Positions 22,882 through 35,560 are shown, numbered from the stretch's first letter. The stretch: 64,000 nt of DNA from Lichtheimia corymbifera B2541 (GCA_000697475.1 JNEU01001011.1:1-64000), one strand, 5' to 3'. Notes: generated by a model not told the origin, from the letters alone. Made by a program: numbers and translations.

Positions 22882-25206
22882 CTAATGCTCTATGTCTTCC
22901 CAATTGCGGCCTTTTACTTGTGCAAGCTGCTCTTCGGTCATTGCCTTTCCGCTGGTAAAGTAGCCCGAAGCAATTTTGGCATCAATCTCCACTCTACATT
23001 TAGAAAAGTAATATTAATACATCATGATTGAATACTTTTTGTCTCCCCGCATAATACCTTGAGTCAGCTGGGATCATATCTTCCGGAATAGGCACTCGCT
23101 CCACAATGGGGATACCAGATTCAACAATTGCATCATGTTTCTATGGAACGTAACAATAATGAAGGTATTGCGTTAGCTTTTGTGTGTGTGCGAAGAATAA
23201 AGAAGATGATGATGATTCCTTACCATATTGGACATTGACTATAAAAGTATATAGGAAAACAATGAGTAATTGCAGTAAAATGACAATGCTCTCTATACAC
23301 ATACCATCATGCGGTCAATCTTTTTGATGCCAAGCCAATGCAAAACATCTGGCATGAGTGCTTGGAAACGCATATCCTTGACACCGGCAATGCATTCTGT
23401 GCGTAAAAAGTAATGATCGGCAGTATCACCACCCGCTTGTCGTTTCCCTATTCCCCCATCATGTTATGTTAACAAAGGGCAACCCTAACGGTTATAATGA
23501 TGACTATGTACTTACGAGCATTGTAAACCAAATACTTTGTCACCTCACCGAGAGCACGACCTTCCTTCCGGACTAGTTCAAGTGCCATGTCAGATGATGC
23601 ATAAAAAAAGGTCACGTAGTAGATGAACTTACAATAGACAATGACACCAACACCACCTTGTTGGGCCTGCTTGACGCATGCTTCGATGCCATAGATCAAA
23701 TAGGGACGACACGTGCAAATATCACTGCCTATGTGATGCAAAAAAAATGCAGGTTAGTGTGGGAAACAACCACGCTATGTTGTTTGTTTTGAACAAACAA
23801 CCCCCCTTTCTCTTTTTACCAAACACATCGGATCCGTTGCACTCATCATGCACTCGAAGCGTCAATTTTTTCTCAGGGTCTGCAGCACACACATGCACAA
23901 AAAGCAACGTGATCTCGTTAGTACAGTGGTCATTTTTTCTCATGCTCCCCATCATTCTCTCTCTTTTTCTTTTGCTCTCTTTACCAGAAATATAAGCAGG
24001 ATTGCCGAAAACATAAACGCTGATACCTCCAATAGGAGGAAGATACACCTTAAGATCGGGTCGTGTAATCAATTCAGGATACATGCCACCTGTGTCTTCA
24101 AACAATGCTCGACGCAATAAACCTTCATCGATGCCAAAGCGTTCAGCCACACCAGGCAAGTACCAAACCGGTTCAACAGCTGCCTTGTTAACGGCAAGAT
24201 CACCACGATCATTGACGACGATTTTTCCATCCACTTGCAGCTTGCCTTGTTTTACAAGCATCTCCATTTCTGCCATCGTCATGTGTGCCTTGGTCACTGC
24301 AATGGTAGGTCTATACATATATATATATATGTAGATGCACGTGTTCATATCCATGTTCCTGCGTATACCCTTTTACACATTATGTACCTGACATCCAATC
24401 CATTTTCATATTCTTCCTTAAAGACCTGTGGCAATACATGTCCCCATGGATCCAACGATACAATCTTGCGAGGATCATACCACGACGGATGAGGACCGAC
24501 ATTGAAAGCTGGTTCAGTCATGGCAAAGTTAGGACGATGATCACCAGGCAAGTCGCCAATGGCCACAGCCAATGCACGATAGACACAATAGGAGCCACCA
24601 TAAGCACCAATAGCGTTTCTAAAATATCGAGTGAGAAAGAATGTCATCAGAGTGAGACATGCAAGACATACCTCTTTTTGATGCTTTCAGGATGACGAGA
24701 AGCAACCACAGGGCCACGCTCCTTTGGATCTTGTGCTCCCCAATGAAGGTTCACTGGCTGTATTCCCAATTGATGAGGATAAGCTACAATAATTGGAGCG
24801 TGAGTAAAATTCAACCAGGTGGATGATAGTATTATAGGCCACTTTACTTGTGAGAATGACACGTTGAGGGTATTTGGATGCAACGGAACCACCACCAGCA
24901 GCACCGCTTGATGCGTTCACCTTGGTGGTGGCGGTTGGCTTTGTTGAATTGGAAGGGGTTGTGCTTGTGGGCGAAGAGGAGGTGGAGGATTGGTGTTTCA
25001 CCGTTTCAGGGTGATGAAGCAGTTGTTCCACCTACGCATACGTAAATGTCAAATTCTCTTGTTCTCTGTTTTTGAAACGCCACTCATGCATCCTTTTTCA
25101 TTATCCCCCAAACTTAGACACGTACCTGAGAAGAGAGTGCTTGTTGGTCAGTCCGGAGTGCTTCCACTGATGCCAAGAGCTGTTGCAATATTTGCTCGTC
25201 GTTCAT
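22882..25206 (-). CDS. URC1: Urc1, GTP cyclohydrolase II-like uracil catabolism protein
   Basis: Twelve exons splice in frame to 499 aa: 25126-25206, 24848-25031, 24672-24783, 24388-24618, 23985-24310, 23820-23879, 23633-23728, 23516-23572, 23305-23447, 23224-23238, 23058-23140 and 22882-22993. A Ser/Thr-rich N-terminus (residues about 30-75) is followed by the Urc1-type block TYPHQLGIQPVNLHWGAQDP and ERGPVVAS. The GTP cyclohydrolase II core then follows: HDECNGSDVFGSDICTC keeps the three zinc-ligand cysteines, and VYFRKEGRALGEV matches the catalytic loop. In yeasts Urc1 is required to use uracil as nitrogen source in the URC pathway; the exact chemistry is not settled to my knowledge. Exon 10 is a 15-bp microexon. 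It is divergently paired with uracil phosphoribosyltransferase. Confidence 0.88.
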
Positions 25207-25729
25207 AGTCATCAGGGATGATATGAGAGAGAGAGAAAAAGGAAAAAGTGAAGAGAGAAGAGGAAGAAAGGGTTGCTTTGGTCAAGTGGAAAGAGGAAAG
25301 GGATATGCTTAAATAAGTTTTTTTTGGTGAGAATGATATAGGTCGTATATCTGTTGTTGCTGCAAAGCATATCCAATCAGGGGGAGCGGAAAAAGGGAGC
25401 TATTCATGCAGCGTGCACCAGTGAAATCGGACATGTGATACCCAATCTCGCACCAACGGTCTGCATTAGACGTTCTTTTTTGCATTGATAAGAGCCTTTT
25501 TACTGTGTGTACCATCTACACACACTGCCCTCGTGAGCTATTTTATCGACGCTACTACGCAATCTCCATCATATCTTTTCCCACCCACACGCAACCCCTG
25601 ATACATATTGGTTACAATATTGTGTGTATATAAAACAACAACAACAACAACCAACAACAACAAAAAACAAAACAGCCCCCCGTTTTCCCTCTATCTTTTC
25701 ATTCTCTTTTGCTTCTCTCTCTCTTTACA
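25207..25729. promoter_or_regulatory. Bidirectional promoter region, URC1 / UPRT
   Basis: A single 523-bp intergenic region separates the divergent starts of two enzymes of the same pathway, so co-regulation by uracil or nitrogen status is likely. It holds a CAA-repeat tract (acaacaacaacaac near 25637-25660) and a CT-rich stretch just before the UPRT ATG. No known binding site was identified. Confidence 0.5.
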
Positions 25730-26723
25730 ATGACTGCCTCATTACACATTAGCGAGCATCCCATTGTCGCCATCAAGTTATCTCAATTACGAGAAGCAGC
25801 CAACTCGCCCAAGGTGGTTCGTGAATTAATGCGAGACCTGTCTCTTTTATTGGGTTACGAAGCATCGTCTACTCTACCCACTCTACGTGAGAAAAAGGTA
25901 TCTACATGCGTGTAGGGTCATGTTGTATTGCATGCGTTGACGTTGTATTATGTAGATGATGAGTCCATATGAGCCATTCACAGGTGTCGAGCTCAAGCAA
26001 CGTGTTGCCCTTGTGCCCATTTTACGGTCAGGCCTTGGACTCGTGGATGGTACGTAAAACGATGATGATGATAACACGGGTGGTACGTACGCTATCAAGA
26101 ATGCTTATCAGCAGCACCCTGATAGGTTTCCTTTCGCTCTTTCCTGAAGCTCCTGTGCTACATCTCGGCTTATATCGTGAAAAGGTATAAAGTTGGAAAT
26201 GCACCTTAACTCCCTCCCTCACTCCTGGGACACATTAATATTCTCACGCTCATCATTCTATCCTCGTTCTATATGTAGGTCTCTTTACAACCCGTTGAAT
26301 ACTACAACAAGCTTCCTCAAAATCCTCAGGTGGATGTTTGCTATGTGCTGGATCCCATCGTCGCTACAGGTATAAAAGGATGAGAGATATCTTATAAATG
26401 CTGAATGGCTTTATTATACTATAGGCAATACCGCTGTGGCCACAATCAACATTTTGAAGGAATGGGGCCTTTCAGGTGATAATATAAAGTTTGTTGGCGT
26501 ACTTGCAGTAAGTGGATCTGGGATTTCTTTGTGTGTGTGTGTGTGATGTATGCATTCCTAATCACCACGTATGTAGTCTCAGCAAGGTATCGATCAAATT
26601 CGAAATGAACATCCGGATGTTGATATCTACATGGCTGCTGTTGACCAAACCTTGGATGAACATGGATATATCCGACCTGGTCTTGGTGATTCGGGAGATC
26701 GCTTGTGGAATACCGCCATTTGA
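25730..26723 (+). CDS. Uracil phosphoribosyltransferase
   Basis: Converts uracil and PRPP to UMP; in the URC catabolic route this step precedes Urc1. Exon 1 is 25730-25897 and exon 2 25956-26049; the remaining exons continue to a TGA at 26721. Landmarks are [17 protein letters not shown] (uracil PRTase N-lobe), [20 protein letters not shown] (flexible loop), the PRPP-binding loop [15 protein letters not shown] and the C-terminal uracil-binding segment [14 protein letters not shown]. The PRPP loop reads DPIVATGNTA rather than the DPMLATGGS typical of salvage enzymes. A CT-rich leader abuts the ATG. The pairing with URC1 suggests the URC6-type role, but salvage cannot be excluded. Confidence 0.9.
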
Positions 26724-26985
26724 TGGGACAACAAGATTAGCTAGTCGGCTTTTAGGATACCATCAATGAATACACACTGGTTTCTAGAAAATGGATGCAT
26801 ATATGGTATATGATTTATTTGGGTGTCGCTTTTTGGAAACGAGGGGTATACGGAGCATCGGTATGGATGGTGTGGCAAAATATATAATACACATGGGATC
26901 GTGGATGTGGATGATGATAATAATACATTTCGGGTATGTTGGTGATGGAAAAGGTGGCGTGTGTGTGTATGTCGAACAACATGAT
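26724..26985. other. Convergent 3' intergenic
   Basis: The 262 bp between UPRT and the ZIP transporter stops is AT-rich. No gene is seen. Confidence 0.4.
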
Positions 26986-28263
26986 CTATGCCCAGTAACC
27001 AAGCAAAGACATGAGAGCTGCACCAATATACATTGACATTAGGCAAGTGAGTTTGTTGGCAAAGGATGAATTACGGAAGCCGAGGTTGTGCGTCATTTCA
27101 GAGCTGATGAGAGAGATGAATGCATTGTACAACAAAATTCCGGCTGCCAAAGAGTCGAGGATGGCTTGTGCGAGAATGGATGGTGCCGAGTTTGGATTAA
27201 TGGATACATTGACACCAATACCAATAGCCACACCAACAGGCGTAGTGAATGCAAATACAAGACCCATCAGCAATGGCTTGATGGCACTGCGGAAATCCAT
27301 CTCATTGATACGTGTGCCCAAGGCAATACCTTCAAAGAACTAGAAAAGATCACAAGTTCAGTAACGAGCTATCGAATGTGGGAATGTCAAGATGATTTAC
27401 CTGATGGAATACGAGAGCGATCAAAAGTGCATTAAATCCATCCGAGCTGCTGAAACCCAGAGTAAGGCCGATAATCACGGAATGGATAACGATACCAATT
27501 TCGAGAACGATGGTGTTAATGTTCTTATCGAGTGGTGTGTGCACATGTTGGTCAACTCCGACTTCAAGATCGGCTTCTTTGGCAGTGGTCTCACTGCTGC
27601 TGCTAGAACTTTTGGTGCGTTCGAGATGTGCAAAAGCTGCCAACTCGATAAGCTGGACGAAGAATACAGCAATAAGAGCAAATACACCGACAAAGCCTTC
27701 ATAATTGTGCCAGCTGCCTGAGGTGATACATGGACTTTCGAAACGTTCCGTGGCTTCTGGCATGACATGGACAAAGGCAACCGACAAAATGACACCCGTG
27801 CCGACTATATATATATATATATACATGATGAGTTTTCTTTTTTCAAATGCAGCTCAAGTTGTTTTGGACTTACAAAACTTTGCAACCGTTAACACCCAAT
27901 ACCGAATACTATTTTTTGAGTATGGGCTGATACGATGCAAGAGGATGGGAGTAAACACACCTATGTCGCTATTATGTCAGCAATTCGTTTCATGGTATCT
28001 TGGAAATAGATGGCTTACCGACAAGCGTTGCTGCCATAATAATAAAGATTGAACCGATACGAAGGCCGAGATTATATTCATCTTTTGGAACAGCTGCACA
28101 TTCATCTTGAGCTGATGATTCTTCTTCTATTGCCAAGTACATATTAACAACGAGAAGACAAATTGGCGGATATAGGATCATGAAACTCACCCTGCGCATA
28201 CACGAGGGCTGATGACCATAATAAGAAAAGAGCGAGTAGAGGAAATGCTTTGTTGCTATGCAT
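26986..28263 (-). CDS. ZIP-family zinc/iron transporter
   Basis: Predicted plasma-membrane or endomembrane zinc importer (Zrt/ZIP family). Exons 28191-28263, 28019-28126, 27874-27960, 27401-27804 and 26986-27339 give 341 aa. An N-terminal signal peptide (MHSNKAFPLLALFLLWSSAL, cut near VYAQ) is followed by a short acidic lumenal segment with one Cys. The first membrane segment reads LGLRIGSIFIIMAATLVG. VILSVAFVHVMPEATE holds the first metal-site histidine. A Ser/His-rich cytosolic loop lies between TM3 and TM4. TM4 has IHSVIIGLTLG, and TM5 has FHQFFEGIALG with the conserved H-E pair, followed by further membrane helices. Metal specificity is inferred from the family. Confidence 0.9.
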
Positions 28264-28913
28264 GTCGAATGGGCGAATGATGGAGATAAAAGAAACAAAA
28301 AAGCAATAGTCGACACGCTGATGTGAGAGTGTGTTGGATTCACGTATATTTGTTATGTGGATGGAACAAAGAAACCGTGGAAAAACGTGGGATTGACGAT
28401 TTCTTAAATCATAACCTCGAAGGTCCTCACCGCCACTCTTGTTGGCCAATCATGATCAAAAATTTCTTGTGGCAATCACGGTCATGGTTACTGCTTGTTT
28501 GCAACTTTAAACCAAGAGCGTCATGATAAATTGCCGCTCGCGTGTTGTGCCACCTCCCATTGGCCTATTGTCGCATCATTTTTGAGCGGGTAAATTGTCG
28601 CATTATCAATAACGTAGCTCCTCTGTCTCATCGTAAAAAATTTCTTGTATCGTCATGTTTGTTATGTCAATAATAGAGTTGGTTTCATCCATGCCGTCCA
28701 CTTTATATCCTAGTCAATCCCATCCCACCGTCACCATCACTTGTTCTCTGTATATGGAGGAAACCACCAAAAACGGTAGTCTATCGTCAACCTGACTGTC
28801 ATGACAACGACGGTCGGTGCGAGGATGAACGTGGTACAAGATTCTCTATCCCGATCCTCGGCCCAAATCAAATTGAAAATTTTTGTTGCTCATTGGTCGA
28901 CAAATATCCTTTA
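28264..28913. other. Intergenic, no gene seen
   Basis: About 650 bp upstream of the ZIP gene and downstream of the F-BAR/SH3 gene. It contains a repeated ttgtcgcat(c/t)at phrase near 28568 and 28592. No supported coding frame. Confidence 0.4.
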
Positions 28914-30954
28914 TCAAGGCACCACTTGTACAAAGCTACTAGCTACATATCCACAGGTATCTTGTAACGCATTGATCGATTCATCCCATTTGTGGGCCAC
29001 CCACCAATCCTTGTGGTCGTTTTGAACTATGGCTAACCATGTCCCACGCTTAATGCTCAAGTCATCTGGATGGTCACTGTGGTAGTCGTAGAGTGCACGT
29101 GCCCATATAACTTGTTGCTGTTCCTGCTCCTGCTGTGATGGTGGATGATGATGATGATGGTGATTGTATTCTTCTTGTTCAGCAGTGGCAGTAGTAGCTT
29201 GTTTACGTTGCACACCCAACTCTTGCAATAACCCACGAATCGAATCATTGAAGGCCTCTTCCATGTCTAAACTGGTTCTCATTGTTCGCCTTCGACGTGG
29301 TTTGGGTCGCTGTTGGTGTGATGATGCTGGTGGTTGTTGATGATCCACTTGAAATCGATTGTTGCCAATAGCCATGACTACTTGTGCTCGTGGATCGATA
29401 CATTCATCGTCAGCGTTATCCACATTTTGGCTACGACTTGCAGGTGCAGGTTTTTTGTATTCTCCACGGCAGCTGCCAGATGCGTACAAATGTACCTTTC
29501 GTTCTTCCACTGCTTGAGGTAATTCTTTTGGTTGTTGTTGTTGTTGTCGCTGTTGATGCTGACTCGATCGTCGTCGTGGTTCACAATAACTTGCAGTTCG
29601 TCGAGCCGTTGTCGTTTTGGATGAAGTAATTGCTGGGGTCTGAGGTAAAGGGGCAGTAGCGAGGATCTCATCATTGCCAGTAGGAAACTGAGCAACTTGA
29701 TAGCGGGGTAGTGTCTTTGCAGGATCATCAAAGTAATTGACATATACAGGAGGCTCTATCCAAACACACAATCAATATCATATCAATTCCCACAATGCCA
29801 TATCATTTGTTTACCTGGAATCATGTTGCCGGTTCCCTTTTCATCAATAAACTTTTCCACGTCGGTCTTTGGATCACATACATCGAGTGCTTTCCAAAAC
29901 TGCTCATAAGATTCTTGTTCTTGGCCTGATGTTGTTGATAGGATGTTGATGTAAATGCACATGCTGTGATGAAGAAACTCAACACGCTTCTCTTCCATTT
30001 CTTGAAAACGCTATAATAATCAATCAGCTTATTGATTGTTTCCTATTTCACCACAGCCCACTACTTACATCACATGCAATCTTCCATTCATGATTCCATA
30101 ATGCTGTGGCATCCGTCAACTTTGCACAGGCATCCTTGTATTCTTTGTCTACAAAAGTGAATCCAGTATGAGCTGATGATTGGCTTTCATAGCATCCTAA
30201 TGTGGTACTTGCCTAGCGTTCGAATCTCATTCTTGCTCCGTTCTACCTTGAATTGGAGTCGATCCATGTCTTTGGACCCCGTGGCCGATGCAATTTGGTG
30301 TTCAAGGCTGACCTTTTTGGCGCACTCGGCTTCGTACTTTTCTTTGGCCTTGTTCACATGGGATGCATGCAGGTTCTTGTTGCGATGTGCCTTATCAACA
30401 TTGGTCTGATACTATGTATATATCCAGGAGTCATTATCATGCAAGATCACTTTGACGCCAACAACACCATTACATACCAGTTTACGCTTATCCTTTTGCT
30501 CAAGAATGAAATTATCCAAAGGCAACTCCAATTCCACCCGTATCTTACGAGCCAGCTCTTGATGTGCTTGTGCGGAAGATTCCATTTGCTTTTGTGTCGA
30601 TGCTAGCAACATCCCTAGCGTACCAGTCTCCTCACGCCCTAGCTCGGTTTTGGTCTGCTTGAGTAGCTTTTTGGCGAGATCTTCGTGCAACGACGCTCTA
30701 GCAATAACCCAATCAATACCAGCAATCATAAACCCACTATCCTGTCAGTCATACTTTGTATTGTAAAAGCTCTTGAGATCGTCACATGTCTTTTTCGCCA
30801 TGTTCATCTTATGCATGAGGACATTGTAGCCGGCATCTTCCTTGCCCTGTGTGTGTGTGTCATTAGACTTGACTCTGCATTGGCGCGATTCCATGAGTAC
30901 ACTTACCCAAAAGTTATTTGCAAATGTCTTTGGAATACTGAGCGAAGGTGTCAT
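28914..30954 (-). CDS. F-BAR and SH3 domain protein (Cdc15/Imp2/Hof1-like)
   Basis: Membrane-bending scaffold expected at septation or endocytic sites. The start ATG at 30954 gives MTPSLSIPKTFANNFW, continued by GKEDAGYNVLMHKMNMAKK, the typical FCH start. The spliced F-BAR coiled coil contains LHEDLAKKLLKQTKTELGRE and ends near RFQEMEEKRVEFLHHSMC. A long low-complexity middle follows (poly-Gln, Arg-rich RPKPRRRR, poly-His). The C-terminal SH3 domain (about the last 65 residues) has ALYDYHSDHPDDLSIKRGTW, DWWVAH and CGYVASSFVQ. The F-BAR plus single C-terminal SH3 layout matches fungal cytokinesis PCH proteins. Internal exon borders were traced by eye in the 29.8-30.8 kb part and could be off by a few codons. 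Confidence 0.85.
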
Positions 30955-31326
30955 GACGATAGTAAAGAAGAGGGTTGAAAGAAGACGCCATTTTCCGAAT
31001 CGAGTGGTGAAGAAAAACAAGTTGCTGCATACGGAAAATATGCATGAATTGCATTGTTGCACAGGGTGATTTACAGCACACAATGAAGATCGTTCCTTCC
31101 TCTGGCAACCGAATGCTGGTGTAATCAAATCATGTAGTATATTACATCCCACAATCACAATATATTGCTTGTTCCTGATTTCCTTTCCATACTACAAATA
31201 ATATTCCCTTTGCATTATTGATGAGTTGGTTTACGCCATTGTATATCAAACACTTTCATTGTGAGCTCCATACTTGTTGAATACAGCTTTAATGGTAAAT
31301 AAAAAAGATTTTGGATACTATATACA
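30955..31326. other. Intergenic, no gene seen
   Basis: About 370 bp between two minus-strand genes. It holds the promoter of the F-BAR gene and the 3' end of the TRF-like gene. Confidence 0.35.
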
Positions 31327-32717
31327 TTATGATCGTCGAAGAGCCGGTTCCCATTTTCCCAACGGCTGTCCGCTTCTCTCAATAGCCTTAGCAATGTTAC
31401 GCGACTTGTCCTTGAGCTGTTGAATGGTCCGATTCCTTAGCTGCTTTGAGTATTTCTTTTTGATCCTCTCCCATTGTGCAAAACCAAATTCTTCATATCC
31501 CTTCTTTAGAGCTTCAGTTTCTTCGGATGTCCACCGTTCAGGAAGCTTTCTCAGTTTCTCATTTCCTTGTCGTGGTGGTGGTTGTGCTGTGTTGCGTTTC
31601 CTAATAGCCATTCCATTCATGATCAGTTGGCGCTTTCCCCCATTGCAATGGATCAATGATACTTGCCTTTTGGCGTTGCTATGGTTTGACTCTGACGCAG
31701 TTGAATGATCGTCATCATCATCATCTTTGTCGTCCTTTGGTTGATAATCGCTATCATCGTGGGTGTCCTCTTTAGGCGATGATTGAGAAACAGTTGTAGT
31801 AGATGTAGTGTTCTTGGGTATATCCTTTTGTTCTTGTGGGGCAACAGATGCAGGTGATGGTGTAGGTTCCTCATCAGGCGATTCGATTAATCTCTACATA
31901 AAAGTCAGCAGGTAGGCTCTCTCTTTCCCATTCCACATTCAACTTGCCAGTTTTTCTTCAATATCCATAATAATAACATTCTGCCATGCCTTTCGCATAC
32001 GTATTATGGGAAAATGTCTATTCATATCCTCAGGGAAGTCCTTGACCTTGTGATCAAACTATCAACATGCCATTATCAGAATACAAGTAAAGCTAAATGC
32101 AAACGCACTTTTTACCTCATCAACTATCTGTGCAGCAAGCGGTAAAACGCGTTCACTTCCACTTTTGTGGGCAGGGAGGTTGTAGTACTTCAATTTCCTG
32201 GGGCAATATGCATTGATAACGTCGACGGCATCCACCGCCCCATCCGTTGCCATACGGGCCAACATGTCACGATATGCCGATTGTACCCTCACTTGAAGAT
32301 AGGCGTCCACAATCCACTCAGTGCATTCAAGGGAGCGAGGAATCACTTTGGTAAAATAATCCTCGGTAGCCAGCTCGAGGTCTTTTAGATCATCGTCCCA
32401 TAAGGCTGCGGTAAAGATGGCCAAGTTTATGCGCTGAATGGCACGTTGCAACCAAATAGTATCAACATTCCCCAGCTTGCGCCGTAGTCGAAAGTAGTCC
32501 AGGTAATAACTTCGCTGTCGAAGGTCCTTGCAACGCACTATCCAAGCCATTGCCTCCATCAGGATCACGACCGAAACAATGTCAGAGCAATATGGGATCA
32601 CTTACCTAACACCTCTTGTAGTTCAGGTTTCGCCTCGTTTCCCGGATCACATAAGACAGTGTCAAGTGCAACAATGGCGGCCTGATCTGCTGATCGCAGC
32701 ACCGATTCGATTGTCAT
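31327..32717 (-). CDS. TRF-like protein 1 (TRFH-like helical domain plus telobox Myb)
   Basis: Candidate telomere-repeat-binding protein. The N-terminal about 200 residues are all-helical (SADQAAIVALDTVL, then INLAIFTAALWDDDLKDLE and ATEDYFTKVIPRSLECTEW), as expected for a TRFH dimerisation domain. An acidic Ser/Thr-rich linker follows (PKDDKDDDDDDHS). The C-terminus is one Myb repeat: RWTSEETEALKKGYEEFG, QWERIKKKY, then QLKDKSRNI at the telobox position, where TRF/Taz1 proteins have LKDKWRN. The order helical domain - linker - C-terminal Myb is that of TRF1/TRF2/Taz1. A related gene lies at 46657-49459. Exon 1 is 32605-32717. Assignment of the N-domain is by architecture and weak pattern, not alignment. 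Confidence 0.65.
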
Positions 32718-33491
32718 GGAAGAAAAAGTAGAATAGAAAACAAAGGAAGGAACACCTGCTGCTGCCCTAATTCAATAATAAATGCTCCCTTTATCATTCA
32801 ACAATGAACGCGTGCTTTTTTCCATGTCATTATCGTCCACGTGATATTTCTATAACTGTGTACGTAGTCTTGGTGGATTGTGGTGGATGAAGGCTTGGTA
32901 TATTACTACAACTTCTTGACGGTCTTTGGATGATAATTTACTTTTAGTATTTGGACATCCCATTGAATGCGGCCACTCATTATTAATCCCCCGGGTGCCA
33001 AACTGCAGTTATTGCTTAATGACGTACGACTCATTTAAGTACGATGGATATGTACGAAGCATATGCAGGTCTTTTCTAAACCTGGGATTGAAGACCCCAC
33101 CAAAAAGGGCAATGATCACGTCTACGTACTTTTGGGATCACTAGAATGACATGAACACTGCAAATCCCACCACTTTTTGCAAATAGACTCGGATACATGA
33201 TATAATTCGTTAAAAGAGAATGATGATATTTGTTTACAGTGTATTCAAGATCATAGGTAGGGAATTTAAACCAGGACATTGGCAGCAGCATTGCCATTTT
33301 ACATCGGAGCCGAGACTAGATCCGTAATAAGCTGGTGCATGTTGCACAAAAGATCGACCATTTGTGTCTGTGTATAAGTGCTTTTACGCTCCTATTCTTT
33401 CTTTTCACTTTTTATTTATATACCACTATCTGGCTATCCTATCCTATTTAAACTGAGGTCTCTCGAAGCTCTATAATACTCGTTCATTGCC
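32718..33491. promoter_or_regulatory. Divergent intergenic region
   Basis: About 770 bp between the TRF-like gene and the Mg-transporter gene, which are transcribed away from each other. No gene or repeat is recognised. A TATA-like tatttatata lies near 33411, about 80 bp upstream of the transporter ATG. Confidence 0.4.
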
Positions 33492-35382
33492 ATGGCGCCC
33501 CCATCAACCACCGTCGACACGATCGAGCTTGCCTCCTTGGAACAAAATGCCGACCTGGAACACCATCATCACATTGATCGATCGCTTCGTCGACACAGTC
33601 GTAGTGCCTCTTCATCGTCCTTTATCCATTTTCGAGCACCTATACCTTCCAACACCCCCACAGCACCACATAATGTTGCACCATCATCTGATATCAATAG
33701 TGCAACTCGCTTGGCAGCCGAGGTATGTAACACTAAGTATAAGAATTTGGACATCGTTTGACAGGAATCAATTAGGCACTTCCTTCATTACTCATGTCAG
33801 TCATTGGTCTTGTCGCTGCAGGTTGGATGATGGATATATTTCAGGTAACGTGGATGTGGATATGTATAATCATCAATCATCGTGCTGATCCTTTGGTCTT
33901 TTTTATAAGCATTGGCAAGTCTTTGAGCAAGTGTCTGAACTCTTTATCCTTGTGCCTGTGTTACTTAATCTCAAGGGCAATCTCGAAATGAATTTGGCTG
34001 CTCGGGTCTCAACATCCGTAAGTGTGTGTGTACACGTGTTGGATAGCAACCAAGATTTATAACATTGTGTGCATGTCTCATCTATATGTAGGCAAATATG
34101 GGAGAGCTCGATCGACCAGGAACACGTAGTCCTCTCGTATGGGGAAACCTTGCTCTTATCCAAGTACAAGCCTTGATTGCAGGATCCATTGCAGGTTTAT
34201 TTTCGTTTATCCTTGGTATCCTGGAACATCCTCAAGAGCCCGCCACTGTCTCTGAAAGCATCCTTATTATTACAAGCTCAATGATATCAGCAGCTATATC
34301 GAGTCTCGTCCTTGGCGTCTTTATGTGCTTTTTGATCATTCTCAGCCGCAAGTTTCGTATCGATCCCGGTAAATATCATCTACGGCTAAAGTGAACCGGA
34401 TAACTCGATTTGGTATAACTCGTATATGTACTTAGATAATATTGCATGTCCGATGGCCTCTTCATTGGGAGATGTGGTCACTCTTGGTATACTGGCGGGG
34501 TGCGCACAAGCTTTATTAGCCAACATGGGTATGTATGCCATCCAGCGACCTTTTTATGTGTTCTTTTCTAATAATATGTTTTTTCAGATTCATTACTCAG
34601 CCCATCGCTTTTTATGCTGATGATCATGTCAATACCATGCTTTGGTCGAGCTGTCTGGAAGAACGCAACCGTCAAGGATTTATTGTATTCCGGCTGGTCA
34701 CCTATTATTAGTGCCATGTTCATTTCCAGCTTTGCAGGCCTTGTATTAGAAAGATATGTGGAGCAGTACAAAGGATTGGCCATGTTGACTCCTATCTTAT
34801 GCGGTAAGTGGTGCTTATGGATGACACTGGGTCAAAGGCATAACCAGCTATTGTAGGCCTAGCTGGCAATTTGGGCTCCATTTATGCATCAAGAATTAGT
34901 ACATGTTTGCATGCTGGATCACAAGAAAACTACAAATTGGTGGAGCAAACGCTACTTGCAATGAACATTCCAATGCAGGCACTCTTCCTTTTGCTTATCT
35001 GGGTACTGAATTTGGGCCATCTGGATTTTACAGCCATGTTTGCATTGTCCTATTTCATCGTATCCATGATTTCAGTGAGTATCATTATATGATTTGGTTT
35101 GGTAATGCTGGTTACTAACCCCCATCATTCTAGACTTTTCTTGCACTCAAGATGGGCAAATCCATGACACTCGCATGTTGGAAGCGTGGATATGATCCTG
35201 ATAATTATGTACTCCCCTATCTGTAAGTAATGTCAAAAAGAGCAGAGGAATAGGTATCTAATGATGTTTGGGATTGTAGCACTGCATTGATAGATGTCAT
35301 CTGTACGAGCCTATTGGTGATCTCATTTTCTTGGTTATCATCCAATGGCTATGCCGACCTTGCAACCAGTCATAACATCTAA
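33492..35382 (+). CDS. SLC41/MgtE-type magnesium transporter
   Basis: Integral membrane divalent-cation transporter related to vertebrate SLC41A and bacterial MgtE. A polar N-terminus of about 75 residues with a His run and Ser run precedes the first helix ([15 protein letters not shown]). The two-fold repeated domain is recognised by [20 protein letters not shown] in the first half and [19 protein letters not shown] at its end. The second half has [20 protein letters not shown]. About ten hydrophobic helices are visible. The GNLxxxxASR-type motifs line the cation pathway in this family. Several introns (for example from 33723, 34369, 34805 and 35223) interrupt the gene. Stop TAA is at 35380-35382. 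Confidence 0.88.
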
Positions 35383-35560
35383 TCCCTTGTCATTTTATTG
35401 TGTAAAAAAGCATCCTATAAAGACGCTCCTTGTACATATACATATAAAACCTTGATATCATTCTCTTTTTTCTTTGTTGAAAAGAAGGATCTACGACTGT
35501 GAGTCAGATAAAGTTGATAAGAATCATAGCACATTCCCACGCCTCGTCTCCTCTTTCGCC

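Noticed and set aside
30200..30240. GTTCGAATC-like tRNA B-box match
   Set aside because: Lies inside the F-BAR coding region and no matching A-box or cloverleaf surrounds it.
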